Program-made: the position numbers and the translations under genes
Part shown: positions 1-16,495 of the stretch, in pieces
How the letters are laid out: the number at the start of each line of letters is the position of its first letter
How positions within the stretch are numbered: the first letter of the stretch is position 1
Source: Microbacterium keratanolyticum
GTDB lineage: Bacteria > Actinomycetota > Actinomycetes > Actinomycetales > Microbacteriaceae
Length of the DNA stretch: 64,000 nucleotides
Direction: 5' to 3'
Assembly (NCBI RefSeq): GCF_016907255.1
Contig: NZ_JAFBBQ010000001.1
Location: 2,666,001 to 2,730,000 of the forward strand
The notes under the pieces: generated by a model
What the model saw: the letters and a program-made list of their open reading frames with translations, nothing else
The model's database searches: none
Told to the model about the DNA's origin: nothing

Positions 1-687
1 TATGGCGTTCCGGAGCTTCTCGTCGACGGGACCAAACAGCGTTCGCACCTGGTCGGCGCGCGGCGCATCGCCGCTCCCGGATGCAACGCCTCGACTGTGA
101 GCCTCAGCCTTGCGCCGGGCGTCGCCGCCGGTGTCATCGATCCGTCTGACATCGTGGCCGTCCTTGCCGTGGGGCCTTCAGGTGCGGGCAAGAGCGCGAA
201 GACCAACCTGCTCGCGAGCGAGATCCTCGGCTCCGCGAACCCCTACGCGGTCGGAGGCACCCACCGCCACATCCCCGAGATCCGGCAGGCGCTCGCCGCG
301 GCATCCGGAGCGGCCGACGATCGCATCCGCATCTCCTTCACCCCGGTCCTCGTGCCGATGTCGCGGGGAATCCTCGCTACCGTCACGGCACCGATCGTCG
401 AGGGAACGAGCGACGCGCAGATCCGCGCGGCGTGGCAGGACGCCTACGGTGACGAGACCTTCGTGCAGCTGCTGCCCGAAGGGCATTTCCCGCGCACGGC
501 TGACGTGCTCGGTGCGAACACGGCGCTGATGGGCCTCGCGATCGACCGTGCGGCGAACCGCGTCACGATCGTCACCGCGGTCGACAACCTCGTCAAGGGC
601 ACCGCGGGCGCGGCCGTCCAATCCATGAACATCGCGTTGGGTCTTCCCGAGGGCACCGCGCTCAGCACGAACGGAGTAGCCCCGTGA
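1..687 (+). CDS. argC: N-acetyl-gamma-glutamyl-phosphate reductase, C-terminal part
   Basis: Partial gene; the frame is open from base 1, so the N-terminal NADP-binding part lies before the window. The enzyme reduces N-acetylglutamyl-5-phosphate to the semialdehyde, the third step of arginine synthesis, in the cytoplasm. The visible fragment carries APGCNAS, matching the active-site cysteine motif of the family (Cys28 of the fragment, bases 82-84), followed by a typical C-terminal half including GTAGAAVQ and the ending found in ArgC. It is the first visible gene of an arg operon and its stop overlaps the GTG start of argJ by 4 bp. Identity is supported by both motif and position. Confidence 0.95.
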   Translation, partial: YGVPELLVDGTKQRSHLVGARRIAAPGCNASTVSLSLAPGVAAGVIDPSDIVAVLAVGPSGAGKSAKTNLLASEILGSANPYAVGGTHRHIPEIRQALAAASGAADDRIRISFTPVLVPMSRGILATVTAPIVEGTSDAQIRAAWQDAYGDETFVQLLPEGHFPRTADVLGANTALMGLAIDRAANRVTIVTAVDNLVKGTAGAAVQSMNIALGLPEGTALSTNGVAP

Positions 688-1841
688 GCGTCACCGCCCC
701 GCAGGGATTCGAAGCGGCGGGAGTCGCCGCAGGCCTCAAGTCGACAGGCAAGCCCGACGTCGCCGTGGTCGTGAACCGGGGCCCCCGCAAGGTCGGCGCC
801 GCGGTGTTCACGAGCAACCGCGCCAAGGCCAACCCGATCCTGTGGTCGCAGCAGGTGGTCGCCGATCGCGTCGTCGAGGCCGTCGTGCTGAACTCCGGGG
901 GAGCGAACTGCTTCACCGGCGAGTTCGGTTTCCAGACCACGCATCAGACGGCGGAGAAGGCCGCGGAGCTGCTGGGCATCAGCGCCGGCGACGTCGTGGT
1001 CTGCTCCACCGGGCTGATCGGCGTCGGCGACGAGACGTTCCGCGCCAATGTGCTGGCCGGAGTCGAGGCCGGCATCGCGGCGCTCAGCGCGGACGGTGGG
1101 CAGAGCGCCGCCGAGGCCATCATGACGACCGACTCCGTCTCCAAGACGGCAGTCGTCCAGGGCGACGGCTGGACGATCGGCGGCATGGCGAAGGGCGCGG
1201 GCATGCTCGCACCGGGACTCGCCACGATGCTCGTCGTGATCACGACCGACGCCGACCTCGAGGCCTCCGAGGCGGATGCGCTGCTGCGTCGCGCGACGGG
1301 CGTGACGTTCGATCGCCTCGATTCGGACGGCTGCATGTCGACGAACGACCAGGTCACCCTCCTCGCGAACGGTGCATCGGGTGTCCGTCCCGATCTCGAC
1401 GAGTTCGCGGCAGCGCTCACCGCGCTGAGCCAGGAGCTGGCACAGAAGCTGCAGGGCGACGCCGAGGGCGCCAGCCATGACATCACGATCGAGGTCCGCG
1501 GCGCTGCGAGCGAAGACGATGCGGTCGAGGTCGGCCGCTCCGTCGCTCGCAACAACCTCTTCAAGGCCGCCATCTTCGGCAACGACCCCAACTGGGGCCG
1601 GGTGCTCGCCGCGATCGGCACGACCCGTGCCGATTTCGACCCCTACAACGTCGATGTCTTCATGAACGGCGTCCGCGTCTGCACGGCAGGAGGGCCCGAT
1701 CGCCCGCGCGAGGAGGTCGATCTGACCCCGCGCGCGACGCACCTCGTCATCGACCTGCTGGTCGGCGAGGCCACCGCCACGATCCTCACCAACGACCTCA
1801 CACACGACTACGTTCACGAGAACAGCGCATACGCCTCATGA
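684..1841 (+). CDS. argJ: Bifunctional glutamate N-acetyltransferase / ornithine acetyltransferase ArgJ
   Basis: 385 aa, usual length. ArgJ transfers the acetyl group from N-acetylornithine to glutamate, closing the acetyl cycle of arginine synthesis. The self-cleavage region [17 protein letters not shown] is clear; family knowledge places the cut between Ala180 and Thr181, Thr being the new N-terminal nucleophile of the beta chain. The GTG start at 684 overlaps the argC stop (GTGA), indicating translational coupling, and the stop overlaps the argB start by 4 bp. Whether it is mono- or bifunctional (with acetyl-CoA) cannot be read from sequence alone. Confidence 0.96.
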   Translation: MSVTAPQGFEAAGVAAGLKSTGKPDVAVVVNRGPRKVGAAVFTSNRAKANPILWSQQVVADRVVEAVVLNSGGANCFTGEFGFQTTHQTAEKAAELLGISAGDVVVCSTGLIGVGDETFRANVLAGVEAGIAALSADGGQSAAEAIMTTDSVSKTAVVQGDGWTIGGMAKGAGMLAPGLATMLVVITTDADLEASEADALLRRATGVTFDRLDSDGCMSTNDQVTLLANGASGVRPDLDEFAAALTALSQELAQKLQGDAEGASHDITIEVRGAASEDDAVEVGRSVARNNLFKAAIFGNDPNWGRVLAAIGTTRADFDPYNVDVFMNGVRVCTAGGPDRPREEVDLTPRATHLVIDLLVGEATATILTNDLTHDYVHENSAYAS

Positions 1842-2749
1842 CCGACATCCAGGACACTCCCGCCGGAGTCGCCGCCGAGAAGGCGACGACCCTCATCGAG
1901 TCGCTGCCGTGGCTGAAGAAGTTCCGCGACCAGATCGTCGTCGTCAAGTACGGCGGTAACGCGATGGTCTCGGACGAGCTTCAGGACGCGTTCGCGCAGG
2001 ACATCGCCTACCTCCGCTACGTCGGCGTGCAGCCGGTCGTCGTGCACGGCGGCGGCCCGCAGATCTCGAACATGCTGGATCGCCTCGCGATCCCCAGCGA
2101 GTTCAAGGGCGGCTACCGCGTCACGAACACCGAGGCCATCAGCGTGGTGCGGATGGTGCTGACCGGACAGGTCAACCCGCAGCTGGTCGGCAAGATCAAC
2201 TCGCACGGCCCGATCGCGACCGGGCTCAGCGGCGAGGACGCCGGCCTCTTCGGCGGGCGCCGCCGCGGCGTCATCGTCGACGGCGAAGAGGTCGATCTCG
2301 GGCGCGTCGGCGACGTCGTGCAGGTCGACCCGACTCCGGTGCTCGATCACCTGGCTGCGGGGCGCATCCCGGTCGTCTCGAGCATCGCCCCCGACCTCGA
2401 CAACCCCGGACAATCGCTCAATGTGAATGCGGATGCGGCTGCCGCCGCGCTCGCGGTCGCGCTCGGTGCGGCGAAGCTGGTGATCCTGACGGACGTGCCC
2501 GGCCTCTACGCGGACTGGCCGAACCGTGACTCGCTCGTGTCGCATCTGACCTCCGAGGAGCTCACCGAGATGCTGCCGCGACTGGAGTCCGGCATGATCC
2601 CGAAGATGCGCGCCTGCCTGGACGCTGTCGAGCAGGGCGTCGACGCGGCGGCCATCATCGATGGGCGTGTGCCGCACTCGGTGCTCGTGGAGCTGTTCAC
2701 CAGCAAGGGAATCGGAACTGAAGTTGTTGCAGGAAAGGCAGTGAAATGA
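1838..2749 (+). CDS. argB: Acetylglutamate kinase
   Basis: 303 aa amino-acid kinase family enzyme that phosphorylates N-acetylglutamate with ATP, usually the arginine-inhibited step. KYGGNAM near residue 38 and VHGGGPQI near residue 68 are the nucleotide and substrate glycine loops; the N-terminal helix (residues 10-30) is the segment that in arginine-sensitive hexameric enzymes mediates feedback inhibition (family knowledge). The start ATG overlaps the argJ stop as ATGA and the 3' end overlaps argD the same way, so the five genes are tightly coupled. Confidence 0.97.
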   Translation: MTDIQDTPAGVAAEKATTLIESLPWLKKFRDQIVVVKYGGNAMVSDELQDAFAQDIAYLRYVGVQPVVVHGGGPQISNMLDRLAIPSEFKGGYRVTNTEAISVVRMVLTGQVNPQLVGKINSHGPIATGLSGEDAGLFGGRRRGVIVDGEEVDLGRVGDVVQVDPTPVLDHLAAGRIPVVSSIAPDLDNPGQSLNVNADAAAAALAVALGAAKLVILTDVPGLYADWPNRDSLVSHLTSEELTEMLPRLESGMIPKMRACLDAVEQGVDAAAIIDGRVPHSVLVELFTSKGIGTEVVAGKAVK

Positions 2750-3989
2750 GCGGTTGGCAGGATGACGCCCAGCGCGACCTGATCAAGAATGTCGGCCCGC
2801 GGATGGAACTGCTGACACGCGGTGAAGGTGCTCACGTCTGGGACGGCGACGGACGTCGCTACCTGGACTTCCTCGCCGGCATCGCGGTGAACTCGCTAGG
2901 CCACGCGCACCCCGTTTTCGTCGAGGCGATCTCCCGCCAGGCGGCGACGCTGGTGCACATCTCGAACTACTTCGCCTCCCCGCCGCAGCTCGCGCTGGCT
3001 GCACGCCTCAAGCGCCTGGCGGGCACGGGTGAGGAAGGGCGCGTCTACTTCTCGAACTCGGGCGCCGAAGCCAACGAGGCCGCCTTCAAGCTGGCCCGCC
3101 TGCACGGCGGCGCGGCCCGGCCGCGCATCATCGCGCTCGACAACGCCTTCCACGGTCGCACGATGGGCTCCCTCGCGATGACCGCGAAGCTGGCGATGCG
3201 CGAGCCGTTCCTTCCGATGCCCGGGGGCGTCGAGCACATCCCGGCCACGATCGAAGCGCTCGAAGCCGCGATCGATGACAGCGTGGCTGCCGTCATCGTC
3301 GAGCCCATTCAGGGCGAGGCGGGCGTCGTCGAGCTGCCTGAGGGGTACCTCGCCGCCGCTCGCGCACTCACCACGAAGCACGGTGCGCTGCTGATCATCG
3401 ATGAGATCCAGACCGGCGCCGGACGCACCGGTGCCTGGTTCGGCTACCAGCACGAGGGCATCGTGCCCGATGCGATCACCCTGGCGAAGGGCATCGGTGG
3501 CGGGTTCCCGATCGGCGCGATCGTGACGTACGGAGCGGCCAGCCAGCTGTTCACCCCGGGAAGCCACGGTTCCACCTATGGGGGCAACCCGCTGGGAACG
3601 GCTGTGGCGGATGCTGTCCTCGGAGAGATCGAGAACGCGGGACTCGTGGAGAACGCCGCTCTTCGCGGCGCCCAGGTGCGGACGGTCATCGAAGAGGTCG
3701 GTTCTCCACTCGTCGTCGGCGTGCGCGGCCGCGGTCTGCTGATCGGTGTCGCCCTCGCGGCACCGGTCGCCGGTGAGATCGTCGCCGCCGCACAGCGTCT
3801 CGGACTGATCGTCAACGCGGCGAACCCGTCGACGGTGCGAATCGCACCGCCACTCAACATCGGCGACGCCGAGATCGCGGAGTTCCGCACACTCTTCGCT
3901 GCCGCTCTCGCCGAGGTCGAGGCATCCACGCCCGCAGCAGCAGCATCCTCGACCGGCGCCACGACCGCCGACTCCGGAAAGGTTCCCGC

Positions 3990-3993
<4 letters not shown>
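2746..3993 (+). CDS. argD: Acetylornithine aminotransferase
   Basis: 415 aa class III PLP aminotransferase that converts N-acetylglutamate semialdehyde to N-acetylornithine. Visible marks are the [15 protein letters not shown] cofactor-phosphate motif, [13 protein letters not shown], and the PLP lysine in [13 protein letters not shown]. The last ~25 residues are an Ala/Ser/Thr-rich tail ([12 protein letters not shown]) beyond the usual end; it is probably unstructured. ATGA overlap with argB upstream and argF downstream. Confidence 0.96.
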
Positions 3994-6343
<2,350 letters not shown>

Positions 6344-6366
6344 CTCCACGCAGGTTCAGCAGCTCA

Positions 6367-6406
6367 TTCACCCCGGTTCCCTGCACAGCGCAGGGGCCGG
6401 GGTGAA
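6367..6406 (+). terminator. Terminator hairpin after argH
   Basis: Inverted repeat TTCACCCCGG / CCGGGGTGAA with inner arms CCCTGC / GCAGGG and a short loop, 24 bp after the argH stop. There is no long U-tract, which is common for actinobacterial terminators. Confidence 0.75.
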
Positions 6407-6426
6407 CTGCATCCGAACGTATGTCG

Positions 6427-6457
6427 ACAACTTCTTGATTTCATAAAGTTGTATACC
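6427..6457 (+). promoter_or_regulatory. Possible promoter/operator of the phosphodiesterase gene
   Basis: A perfect 7-bp inverted repeat (ACAACTT at 6427-6433, AAGTTGT at 6446-6452) ends on a -10-like TATACC (6452-6457), about 55 bp before the ATG at 6513. The region is AT-rich compared with its surroundings. No convincing -35 is seen at standard spacing; the role as promoter plus operator is inferred. Confidence 0.4.
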
Positions 6458-6512
6458 CTTCTCCGGTGAGACTGGGATCGCGGTACTCCTCCGCAATCCC
6501 AACCTCACGGAG

Positions 6513-8609
6513 ATGAAAATGCCCCGGTTTCGACGTGCGCTCGGCGCGACCTCGACGACGCTGATCGCTACAGGACTCGCAGTCGTCGCGCCCTCTGCAG
6601 CGCAGGCCGCCGAGTACAAGGAACTGCCTGACGGAACGCACACCACCAAGACGCTGGTCATCGGGATCGATGGTGCAAGCTTCGACTTCATGGCACCCGA
6701 GGCCATGCCGAACCTGACCTCGCTGCGCACCAACGGCATGACAGCTGTCAGCAACCTCTTCGCCAATCCGATGGCCGGCACGATCTCGGGCGCAGGATGG
6801 TCGACGATCGCGACGGGTGTCTGGCCCGACAAGCACAACGTCGTGGACAACAGCTTCGCCGACCCTCGCTATGACGAGTACCCCGACTACCTGACGCGGA
6901 TCGAGGCCGCCGATCCGGCGGCGTCGAACCTTGTGGTGGGCACCTGGGGACCCATCTCTCAGCAGGTGTTCGGGCCTGCGGTCGACCTGCGGGTCGCGGG
7001 TGGGAACGACGCCGGCACCACGCAGACGGTCGTCGACTACCTGAGTGCGGGGAATCCCGACAACGTGTTCGTGCATCTCGACGAGGTGGATGGCGCAGGG
7101 CACTCCGTGGGCACCAACGGACCTGCCTACGCGGAAGCGCTGCAGCGTGCAGATGCGCAGATCGGCGAGATGCTCGCTTCGATCGAGACCCGTGCGACGG
7201 CGCCGTCGGAAGAATGGCTCGTCGTCGTCACATCCGATCACGGGCACCGTCCGATCGGCGGGCATGGCGGGAACACCGCGGCGGAACGGCGCACCTTCGT
7301 GATCGCCGCGGGCACGGGCATCCCGGTCGGTGTCGAACGCCATGACACCAAGCTGGTCGAGATCGCCCCGATGGTGCTGCAGGCGAATGGCATCTCGATC
7401 GACGGCGGCTGGGACCTTGACGGGCACACGATCGACACGCTCGTCGCCGACGACTTCGATGCGCTGCGGCCGGTGCTGCGGACCCAGGTGGATGAGACCC
7501 GTCCGGGCGCGAGCACACTGGGCTGGACGAACGAGACACCGGAGGGGTGGAGCATCGATAACTCGCGGATGCCCGCGGGCGGTGTCACCGAGTGGAGCGG
7601 ATGGAGCTTCGCGACGGATGAGTTCTGGACCGGAGTGGAAGCCGGCCAGATGCGTGAGACGAGTGTTCGCAACCGCGATGTGTTCGCGGTCGCGGACTCG
7701 GACGAGTGGGATGATCGCTCGCACGCTCCCGGGCCCTTCGACTCGACGCTGAACTCACCCGCGTGGGCTCTGAACGGTGCGGCGACCGCGACGCTGTCAT
7801 ACGCGACGAACTACTTCATCGACGGACCGCAGACGGCGGATGTGCGTGTGAGTTTCGACGGTGGCGAGCCGCAATCACTCAAGACCTACAAGGTCGACAC
7901 CAACCGCGTCGAGAATCTGAGCTTCGATGTGCCGGCCGGCGCGGAGACCGCGCAGGTCTCGTTCCACTACACCGGTCAGAACAGTGCGTTCTGGACGATC
8001 GACCAGGTGGTGCTCGTGCAGGAGGAGCCTCCGGCGCCAATCGTTCCGCCCGCGCCGACCGGTCTTTCGGTCATCGCAGGGGATGGCTCGCTCCGCGCGA
8101 GCTGGCAGGCGTCGGTGAGCGAGGTCGACGTCACGGGATACACGGTGACGGCTGTGCCCGTTATCGAGGTGAACGCTCGGGCGGAGTCGGCGACCTGCAC
8201 GACAACGGGGGAGACGACCTGCGAGATCTTCGGTCTCCGCAACGGAACTCCCTACTCTGTGACGGTTCGTGCTCACGGCGCGGAAGGTGACTCCGTCGAG
8301 TCGGCGGCCGTCGGCCCCGTGACGCCGGTGGCCGAGGAGCCGGAGACGCCGGGCACAGAGACACCGGGCACAGAGACACCGGGCACAGAGACCCCGGGTA
8401 CGGAGACCCCGGGTACTGGGACGCCCGGGGGAGAGGGCTCGGGTGCGGGCGACTCCACGGGAACCGGCGGATCCGGTACGGGCAGCCTGGCGACGACGGG
8501 CGCGGATCCTCTTCCGCTGATCCTCCTCGGCAGTGGCGTTCTCGTCCTCGGCGCACTTGCGACCTTCGTGGGCCTCCGTCGTCGGACCGCGATGGGCACC
8601 GTCGAGTAG
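6513..8609 (+). CDS. Secreted, wall-anchored phosphodiesterase/pyrophosphatase-like protein (FN3, LAxTG)
   Basis: 698 aa. Residues 1-33 are a Sec signal peptide ending AAQAAE. Residues ~45-300 belong to the alkaline phosphatase / type I phosphodiesterase superfamily: VIGIDGASFDFM (metal Asp), SGAGWSTIATGVWPDKH around the expected nucleophile, HLDEVDGAGHS and TSDHGHRPIGGHGG metal ligands. Then comes a ~200-residue unassigned region, an FN3 domain (~510-600), a TPGTE repeat linker, and a C-terminal sorting signal LATTG + hydrophobic segment + RRR. LAxTG is the motif favoured by class E sortases in high-G+C actinobacteria (family knowledge). The substrate (phosphodiester, nucleotide sugar or phosphonate) cannot be told. 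No sortase gene is nearby. Confidence 0.88.
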   Translation: MKMPRFRRALGATSTTLIATGLAVVAPSAAQAAEYKELPDGTHTTKTLVIGIDGASFDFMAPEAMPNLTSLRTNGMTAVSNLFANPMAGTISGAGWSTIATGVWPDKHNVVDNSFADPRYDEYPDYLTRIEAADPAASNLVVGTWGPISQQVFGPAVDLRVAGGNDAGTTQTVVDYLSAGNPDNVFVHLDEVDGAGHSVGTNGPAYAEALQRADAQIGEMLASIETRATAPSEEWLVVVTSDHGHRPIGGHGGNTAAERRTFVIAAGTGIPVGVERHDTKLVEIAPMVLQANGISIDGGWDLDGHTIDTLVADDFDALRPVLRTQVDETRPGASTLGWTNETPEGWSIDNSRMPAGGVTEWSGWSFATDEFWTGVEAGQMRETSVRNRDVFAVADSDEWDDRSHAPGPFDSTLNSPAWALNGAATATLSYATNYFIDGPQTADVRVSFDGGEPQSLKTYKVDTNRVENLSFDVPAGAETAQVSFHYTGQNSAFWTIDQVVLVQEEPPAPIVPPAPTGLSVIAGDGSLRASWQASVSEVDVTGYTVTAVPVIEVNARAESATCTTTGETTCEIFGLRNGTPYSVTVRAHGAEGDSVESAAVGPVTPVAEEPETPGTETPGTETPGTETPGTETPGTGTPGGEGSGAGDSTGTGGSGTGSLATTGADPLPLILLGSGVLVLGALATFVGLRRRTAMGTVE
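8343..8425 (+). repeat. 15-bp tandem repeat encoding TPGTE
   Basis: About five copies of a 15-bp unit (e.g. ACACCGGGCACAGAG) encode TPGTE pentapeptides in the linker between the FN3 domain and the wall-anchor signal. First copies are nearly identical; later ones drift in third positions. Copy number can change without breaking the frame. Confidence 0.9.
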
Positions 8610-8670
8610 ACGCGCGAGTCTGCGTGGGAGGTTGCGAGCGAACGTCACCGCATCACTCCACGTCGTGCAT

Positions 8671-8707
8671 GAAGAGGCGATGATCCGATCGGGGTCATCG
8701 CCTCTTC
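8671..8707 (+). terminator. Terminator hairpin after the phosphodiesterase gene
   Basis: Perfect 13-bp stem GAAGAGGCGATGA (8671-8683) / TCATCGCCTCTTC (8695-8707), 11-nt loop, 62 bp after the stop codon. It separates the wall-protein gene from the rRNA promoters. Confidence 0.8.
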
Positions 8708-8990
8708 GGCGGTGAGAGTCCCCAGCGCTCCTTCTGCCCGCACGCGCGTGCTTCCTGAGCAGCGGCGGCGACACGCCCGGCGGGGTGGGGTGATTTGTGG
8801 GTTGGTGGCGTTGCGCGTAAGTTATTACTTGTTCGCCCCACAGGGAAGCGGAAGGGCCGGAAGGCCTCACCCCCCTCATGCTGGCGGACAGCCCACCACA
8901 CTTCGAAGCCGTTTGGTTCTGGTGTGTTCTTCTCGTTTGGGGAGGGCCTGGAACTGTGGTTCTGGTGGTGGCCTGCTGGTCTGGATCGTC
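8708..8990. other. Non-coding stretch upstream of the rRNA promoters
   Basis: No supported gene. Frames open here have odd composition and run into the rRNA promoters. The base composition shifts from G+C-rich to T/G-rich towards 8990, typical of an upstream region of an rRNA operon. Confidence 0.5.
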
Positions 8991-8993
8991 GAT

Positions 8994-9021
8994 TTGACAG
9001 TCTGGGTCTGGCGGGTAAGCT
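8994..9021 (+). promoter_or_regulatory. rRNA promoter P1
   Basis: TTGACA (8994-8999), 16-bp spacer, TAAGCT (9016-9021). The -35 box is consensus. It shares the flanks TCGATTTGACA and TAGAGAAGTTGCC with P2, indicating duplication of one promoter. Confidence 0.85.
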
Positions 9022-9089
9022 AGAGAAGTTGCCTCGGAGCGTTCAGCTCTGGGTGGCGGATCTGGTTCCGAGCTTCACGGCGTGTCGAT

Positions 9090-9117
9090 TTGACAGGCTG
9101 AGCGGCTCGGATAAGAT
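9090..9117 (+). promoter_or_regulatory. rRNA promoter P2
   Basis: TTGACA (9090-9095), 16-bp spacer, TAAGAT (9112-9117), followed by AGAGAAGTTGCC as in P1. It sits 96 bp downstream of P1 and has the better -10 box. Confidence 0.87.
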
Positions 9118-9372
9118 AGAGAAGTTGCCCTGAAGGGAAGGCCGTGAGGCTGGACCGCAGGAGCATCCGATCCTTGAGAACTCAACAGCGTGCACTTGTC
9201 AAATGCCAATTTATTCCTCGTCCATTGACCTTTTGGGTTGATGGTGAGAAATTCCTTTGGATCAAAGACCAACCCTTTGGGGTTGGCAACGGATAGTCAG
9301 CAATGATTTATCTCTTTGGTCAGTTTCAAACTCGCTGCATGGCCGTTTTCCCGGTTGTGTATGCATTTCTTT
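9118..9372 (+). other. rRNA leader
   Basis: Transcribed leader of the rRNA operon. It contains TTGAGAACTCAACAGCG at 9174-9190, an element repeated in related form in the 16S-23S spacer (TTGAGAACT at 11179-11187). This paired placement is typical of actinobacterial rRNA leaders and spacers, where it takes part in processing/antitermination (inference). No protein gene is supported. Confidence 0.65.
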
Positions 9373-14419
<5,047 letters not shown>

Positions 14420-14447
14420 CACCGTTTTTGGTGCTTGCGTCCACTGA

Positions 14448-14476
14448 GTGGTTCTCGATGTACGGTCGAGAACCAC
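14448..14476 (+). other. Hairpin in the 23S-5S spacer
   Basis: Perfect 11-bp stem GTGGTTCTCGA (14448-14458) / TCGAGAACCAC (14466-14476) with a 7-nt loop between 23S and 5S. It is probably an RNA processing stem rather than a terminator, because 5S follows 50 bp later. Confidence 0.6.
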
Positions 14477-14529
14477 CTTCAACACAACATGTATTGTGTT
14501 GCTAAGGTTTTGATTGAAACATCAATAGT

Positions 14530-14646
14530 GTTTCGGCGGCCATAGCGTGAGGGAAACGCCCGGTCACATTCCGAACCCGGAAGCTAAGCCTCACAGCGCC
14601 GATGGTACTGCAGGGGGGACCCTGTGGGAGAGTAGGACACCGCCGG
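14530..14646 (+). rRNA. rrf: 5S ribosomal RNA
   Basis: About 117 nt. Starts GTTTCGGCGGCC and ends with GGACACCGCCG; the terminal helix CGGCGG/CCGCCG and the conserved loop CCGAACCCGGAAGCTAAG are present. Confidence 0.97.
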
Positions 14647-14657
14647 ACTTCTTTTGT

Positions 14658-14689
14658 AAAATGGCCACCCATTGCTGGGTGGCCATTTT
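14658..14689 (+). terminator. rRNA operon terminator
   Basis: Perfect 14-bp stem AAAATGGCCACCCA (14658-14671) / TGGGTGGCCATTTT (14676-14689) with a 4-nt loop, ending in a T-run. It lies 37 bp before the next start codon. Confidence 0.92.
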
Positions 14690-14725
14690 GCGTTAACAAG
14701 AGATCCCCCTGGAGAGGAAGAAGTC

Positions 14726-16495
14726 ATGTCGAACGAGGAAGAGCGTCGTTCTACGCCGCGCGATGGGCGCGGCGAACAGCGACGTTTCAACGACCGTGCC
14801 GACTCCTCTTCATCGCGAAACAGCGAGCGCCCTGCTCGCCGCTTTGTCGATGGGGATCGTCGTTCTCCCGCTGCGAGCCGCGGAGAACGCCCCGCACGAG
14901 ACAGCGATCGTTCGCAGCGTTCCGGCGACAGCAGACCGCCGCGTTATGACTCTGAGCGTCCTGCGCGACAGGGGAGCGGGGACCGTCCGCGCTATGACGC
15001 CGATCGCCCGAAGCGCTCTTACGACGATCGTCGGTCGGGCAACGACCGTCCCCGGCGAGATGGCGACCGTCCTCGACACCAGGACGGCGACCGCGCAGCG
15101 CGTACCTCCGGTGATCGTCCGCGCTACGACGGAGATCGTCCGAAGCGTTCCTTTGATGACCGCCCTCGTCGTTACGACGGTGACCGTCTCGCTCGTGCGG
15201 CCGGTGACCGTTCCCAGAAGCCGCACGGTGATCGTCCTCGTCGTCACGACGGCGAGCGTCCGGGTCGTCCCGCGGGTGATCGTCCGCGCTACGACGGAGA
15301 TCGTCCGAAGCGCTCTTACGACGACGCTCCCCGTCGGTCCTTTGATGACCGCCCTCGTCGTTACGACGGTGACCGTCTCGCTCGTGCGGCCGGTGACCGT
15401 TCCCAGAAGCCGTACGGTGATCGGCCTCGCCGGTATGACGGCGATCGTCCGGCTCGTCCCGCGGATGATCGTCCGCGCTACGACGGAGATCGCCCGAAGC
15501 GGTCTTTCGACGACCGTCCCCGTCGACATGACGGAGAGCGTCCCGCGCGTCAGGGCAGCGACCGTCCCTATGGGCAGAGCGGACGACCTGCTCGATCCGA
15601 CGATGGCCGCAGCTCGCGCTACGGCAACGACCGTCCCCAGCGCAACTATGACGGCGACCGTGGACCTCGTCGCGAAGACAAACGTCCGCGTCGTCAAGAG
15701 CAGGCATCCGATCGTCCTCGTGACCCCTTCGTTCCGGACGAGGTCACAGCGTTCGACCTGCACCCTTCCGCGCGGAACGAGCTCAAGACCCTGAGCAAGG
15801 AGAACGCGGACAACGTCGCGCGTCACCTCGCGATGGCGGCGCAGCTCATCGACGAAGACCCCGCGCTCGCCCACGAGCACGCGCTGGCAGCATCGCGTCG
15901 CGCGGGCCGCATTGCGATCGTTCGCGAGACGCTCGCGATCACTGCCTATGGTGTGGGCGATTTCGCCCTTGCTCTGCGGGAGTTGCGGACTTACCGCCGG
16001 ATCTCCGGCAAGGACGATCAGATCGCGCTCATGGTCGACAGCGAGCGTGGCATCGGGCGCCCTGATCGCGCACTCGAGGAAGGGCGATCCGTCGACCGAT
16101 CCACGCTCGACGTCGGCGTCCGTGTCGCACTCGCGATTGCGATGTCCGGTGCACGACTCGACCGGGGTGAGCGCGAACTCGCTCTCGGCGAGCTGGAGAT
16201 CCCCGAACTCGACCCGAACCGCGCCTACGAGTGGAGCCCCGCGCTCTTCGCTGCGCGTGCGGCTGTGCTTGACGACCTTGGACGCCATGAAGAAGCAGCC
16301 TTCTGGACGCATCGCGCTGCAGTGGCGGGCGAGGCGCTCGGTTACGGCGGCGACGAAGAACTCCTGATCGAAGACATGCAGTTGGACGACGACCTGGCCG
16401 ACGCCGACGCCGACGCGGAAACCGCAGACGAGACAGTCGAGACGTCGTCGGGAGCGACCGACGAGGCATCCGACGAACCGGGGGAGCAGAAGTAG
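14726..16495 (+). CDS. TPR-like protein with a long Arg/Asp-rich repeat region
   Basis: 589 aa from the ATG at 14726, chosen because GGAGAGGAAGAAG precedes it and MSNEEERRSTPR is a natural start; a longer frame from 14672 would run through the rRNA terminator. Residues ~1-340 are a disordered, highly charged region built of units such as GDRPRYDGDRPKRS and FDDRPRRYDGD. Residues ~345-560 are helical and TPR/superhelix-like (NARHLAMAAQLIDEDPALAHEHALAASRRAGR, YGVGDFALALRELRTYRR), followed by an acidic tail. The C-terminal part appears equivalent to mycobacterial Rv1691 by sequence style and position (recalled, not searched). It overlaps the downstream HAD gene by 1 bp. Function unknown; the charged region suggests RNA or ribosome binding, but that is inference. 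Confidence 0.85.
   Translation: MSNEEERRSTPRDGRGEQRRFNDRADSSSSRNSERPARRFVDGDRRSPAASRGERPARDSDRSQRSGDSRPPRYDSERPARQGSGDRPRYDADRPKRSYDDRRSGNDRPRRDGDRPRHQDGDRAARTSGDRPRYDGDRPKRSFDDRPRRYDGDRLARAAGDRSQKPHGDRPRRHDGERPGRPAGDRPRYDGDRPKRSYDDAPRRSFDDRPRRYDGDRLARAAGDRSQKPYGDRPRRYDGDRPARPADDRPRYDGDRPKRSFDDRPRRHDGERPARQGSDRPYGQSGRPARSDDGRSSRYGNDRPQRNYDGDRGPRREDKRPRRQEQASDRPRDPFVPDEVTAFDLHPSARNELKTLSKENADNVARHLAMAAQLIDEDPALAHEHALAASRRAGRIAIVRETLAITAYGVGDFALALRELRTYRRISGKDDQIALMVDSERGIGRPDRALEEGRSVDRSTLDVGVRVALAIAMSGARLDRGERELALGELEIPELDPNRAYEWSPALFAARAAVLDDLGRHEEAAFWTHRAAVAGEALGYGGDEELLIEDMQLDDDLADADADAETADETVETSSGATDEASDEPGEQK
14980..15545 (+). repeat. In-frame long repeats in the Arg/Asp-rich region
   Basis: A 75-bp segment at 15149-15223 recurs exactly at 15338-15412 (offset 189 bp = 63 codons), and similarity continues beyond with single changes. 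A unit with GGTGATCGTCCGCGCTACG-type sequence recurs around 15110, 15275 and 15465. Offsets are multiples of three, so the protein repeats too. The near identity in third positions points to recent unequal recombination rather than protein-level selection alone. Confidence 0.9.

Noticed and set aside
8795..9133. 112-codon frame upstream of the 16S gene
   Set aside because: It runs across both rRNA promoters and has Trp-rich, non-protein-like composition.
14980..15545. Possible CRISPR array
   Set aside because: Repeats are in-frame coding units of unequal length without unique spacers of constant size, and no cas gene is near.
14763..15794. Open frames in other phases and on the opposite strand across the repeat region
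   Set aside because: They are open only because the charged repeat contains almost no stop triplets in any frame; the frame with a ribosome site and a conserved C-terminal domain is the real one.
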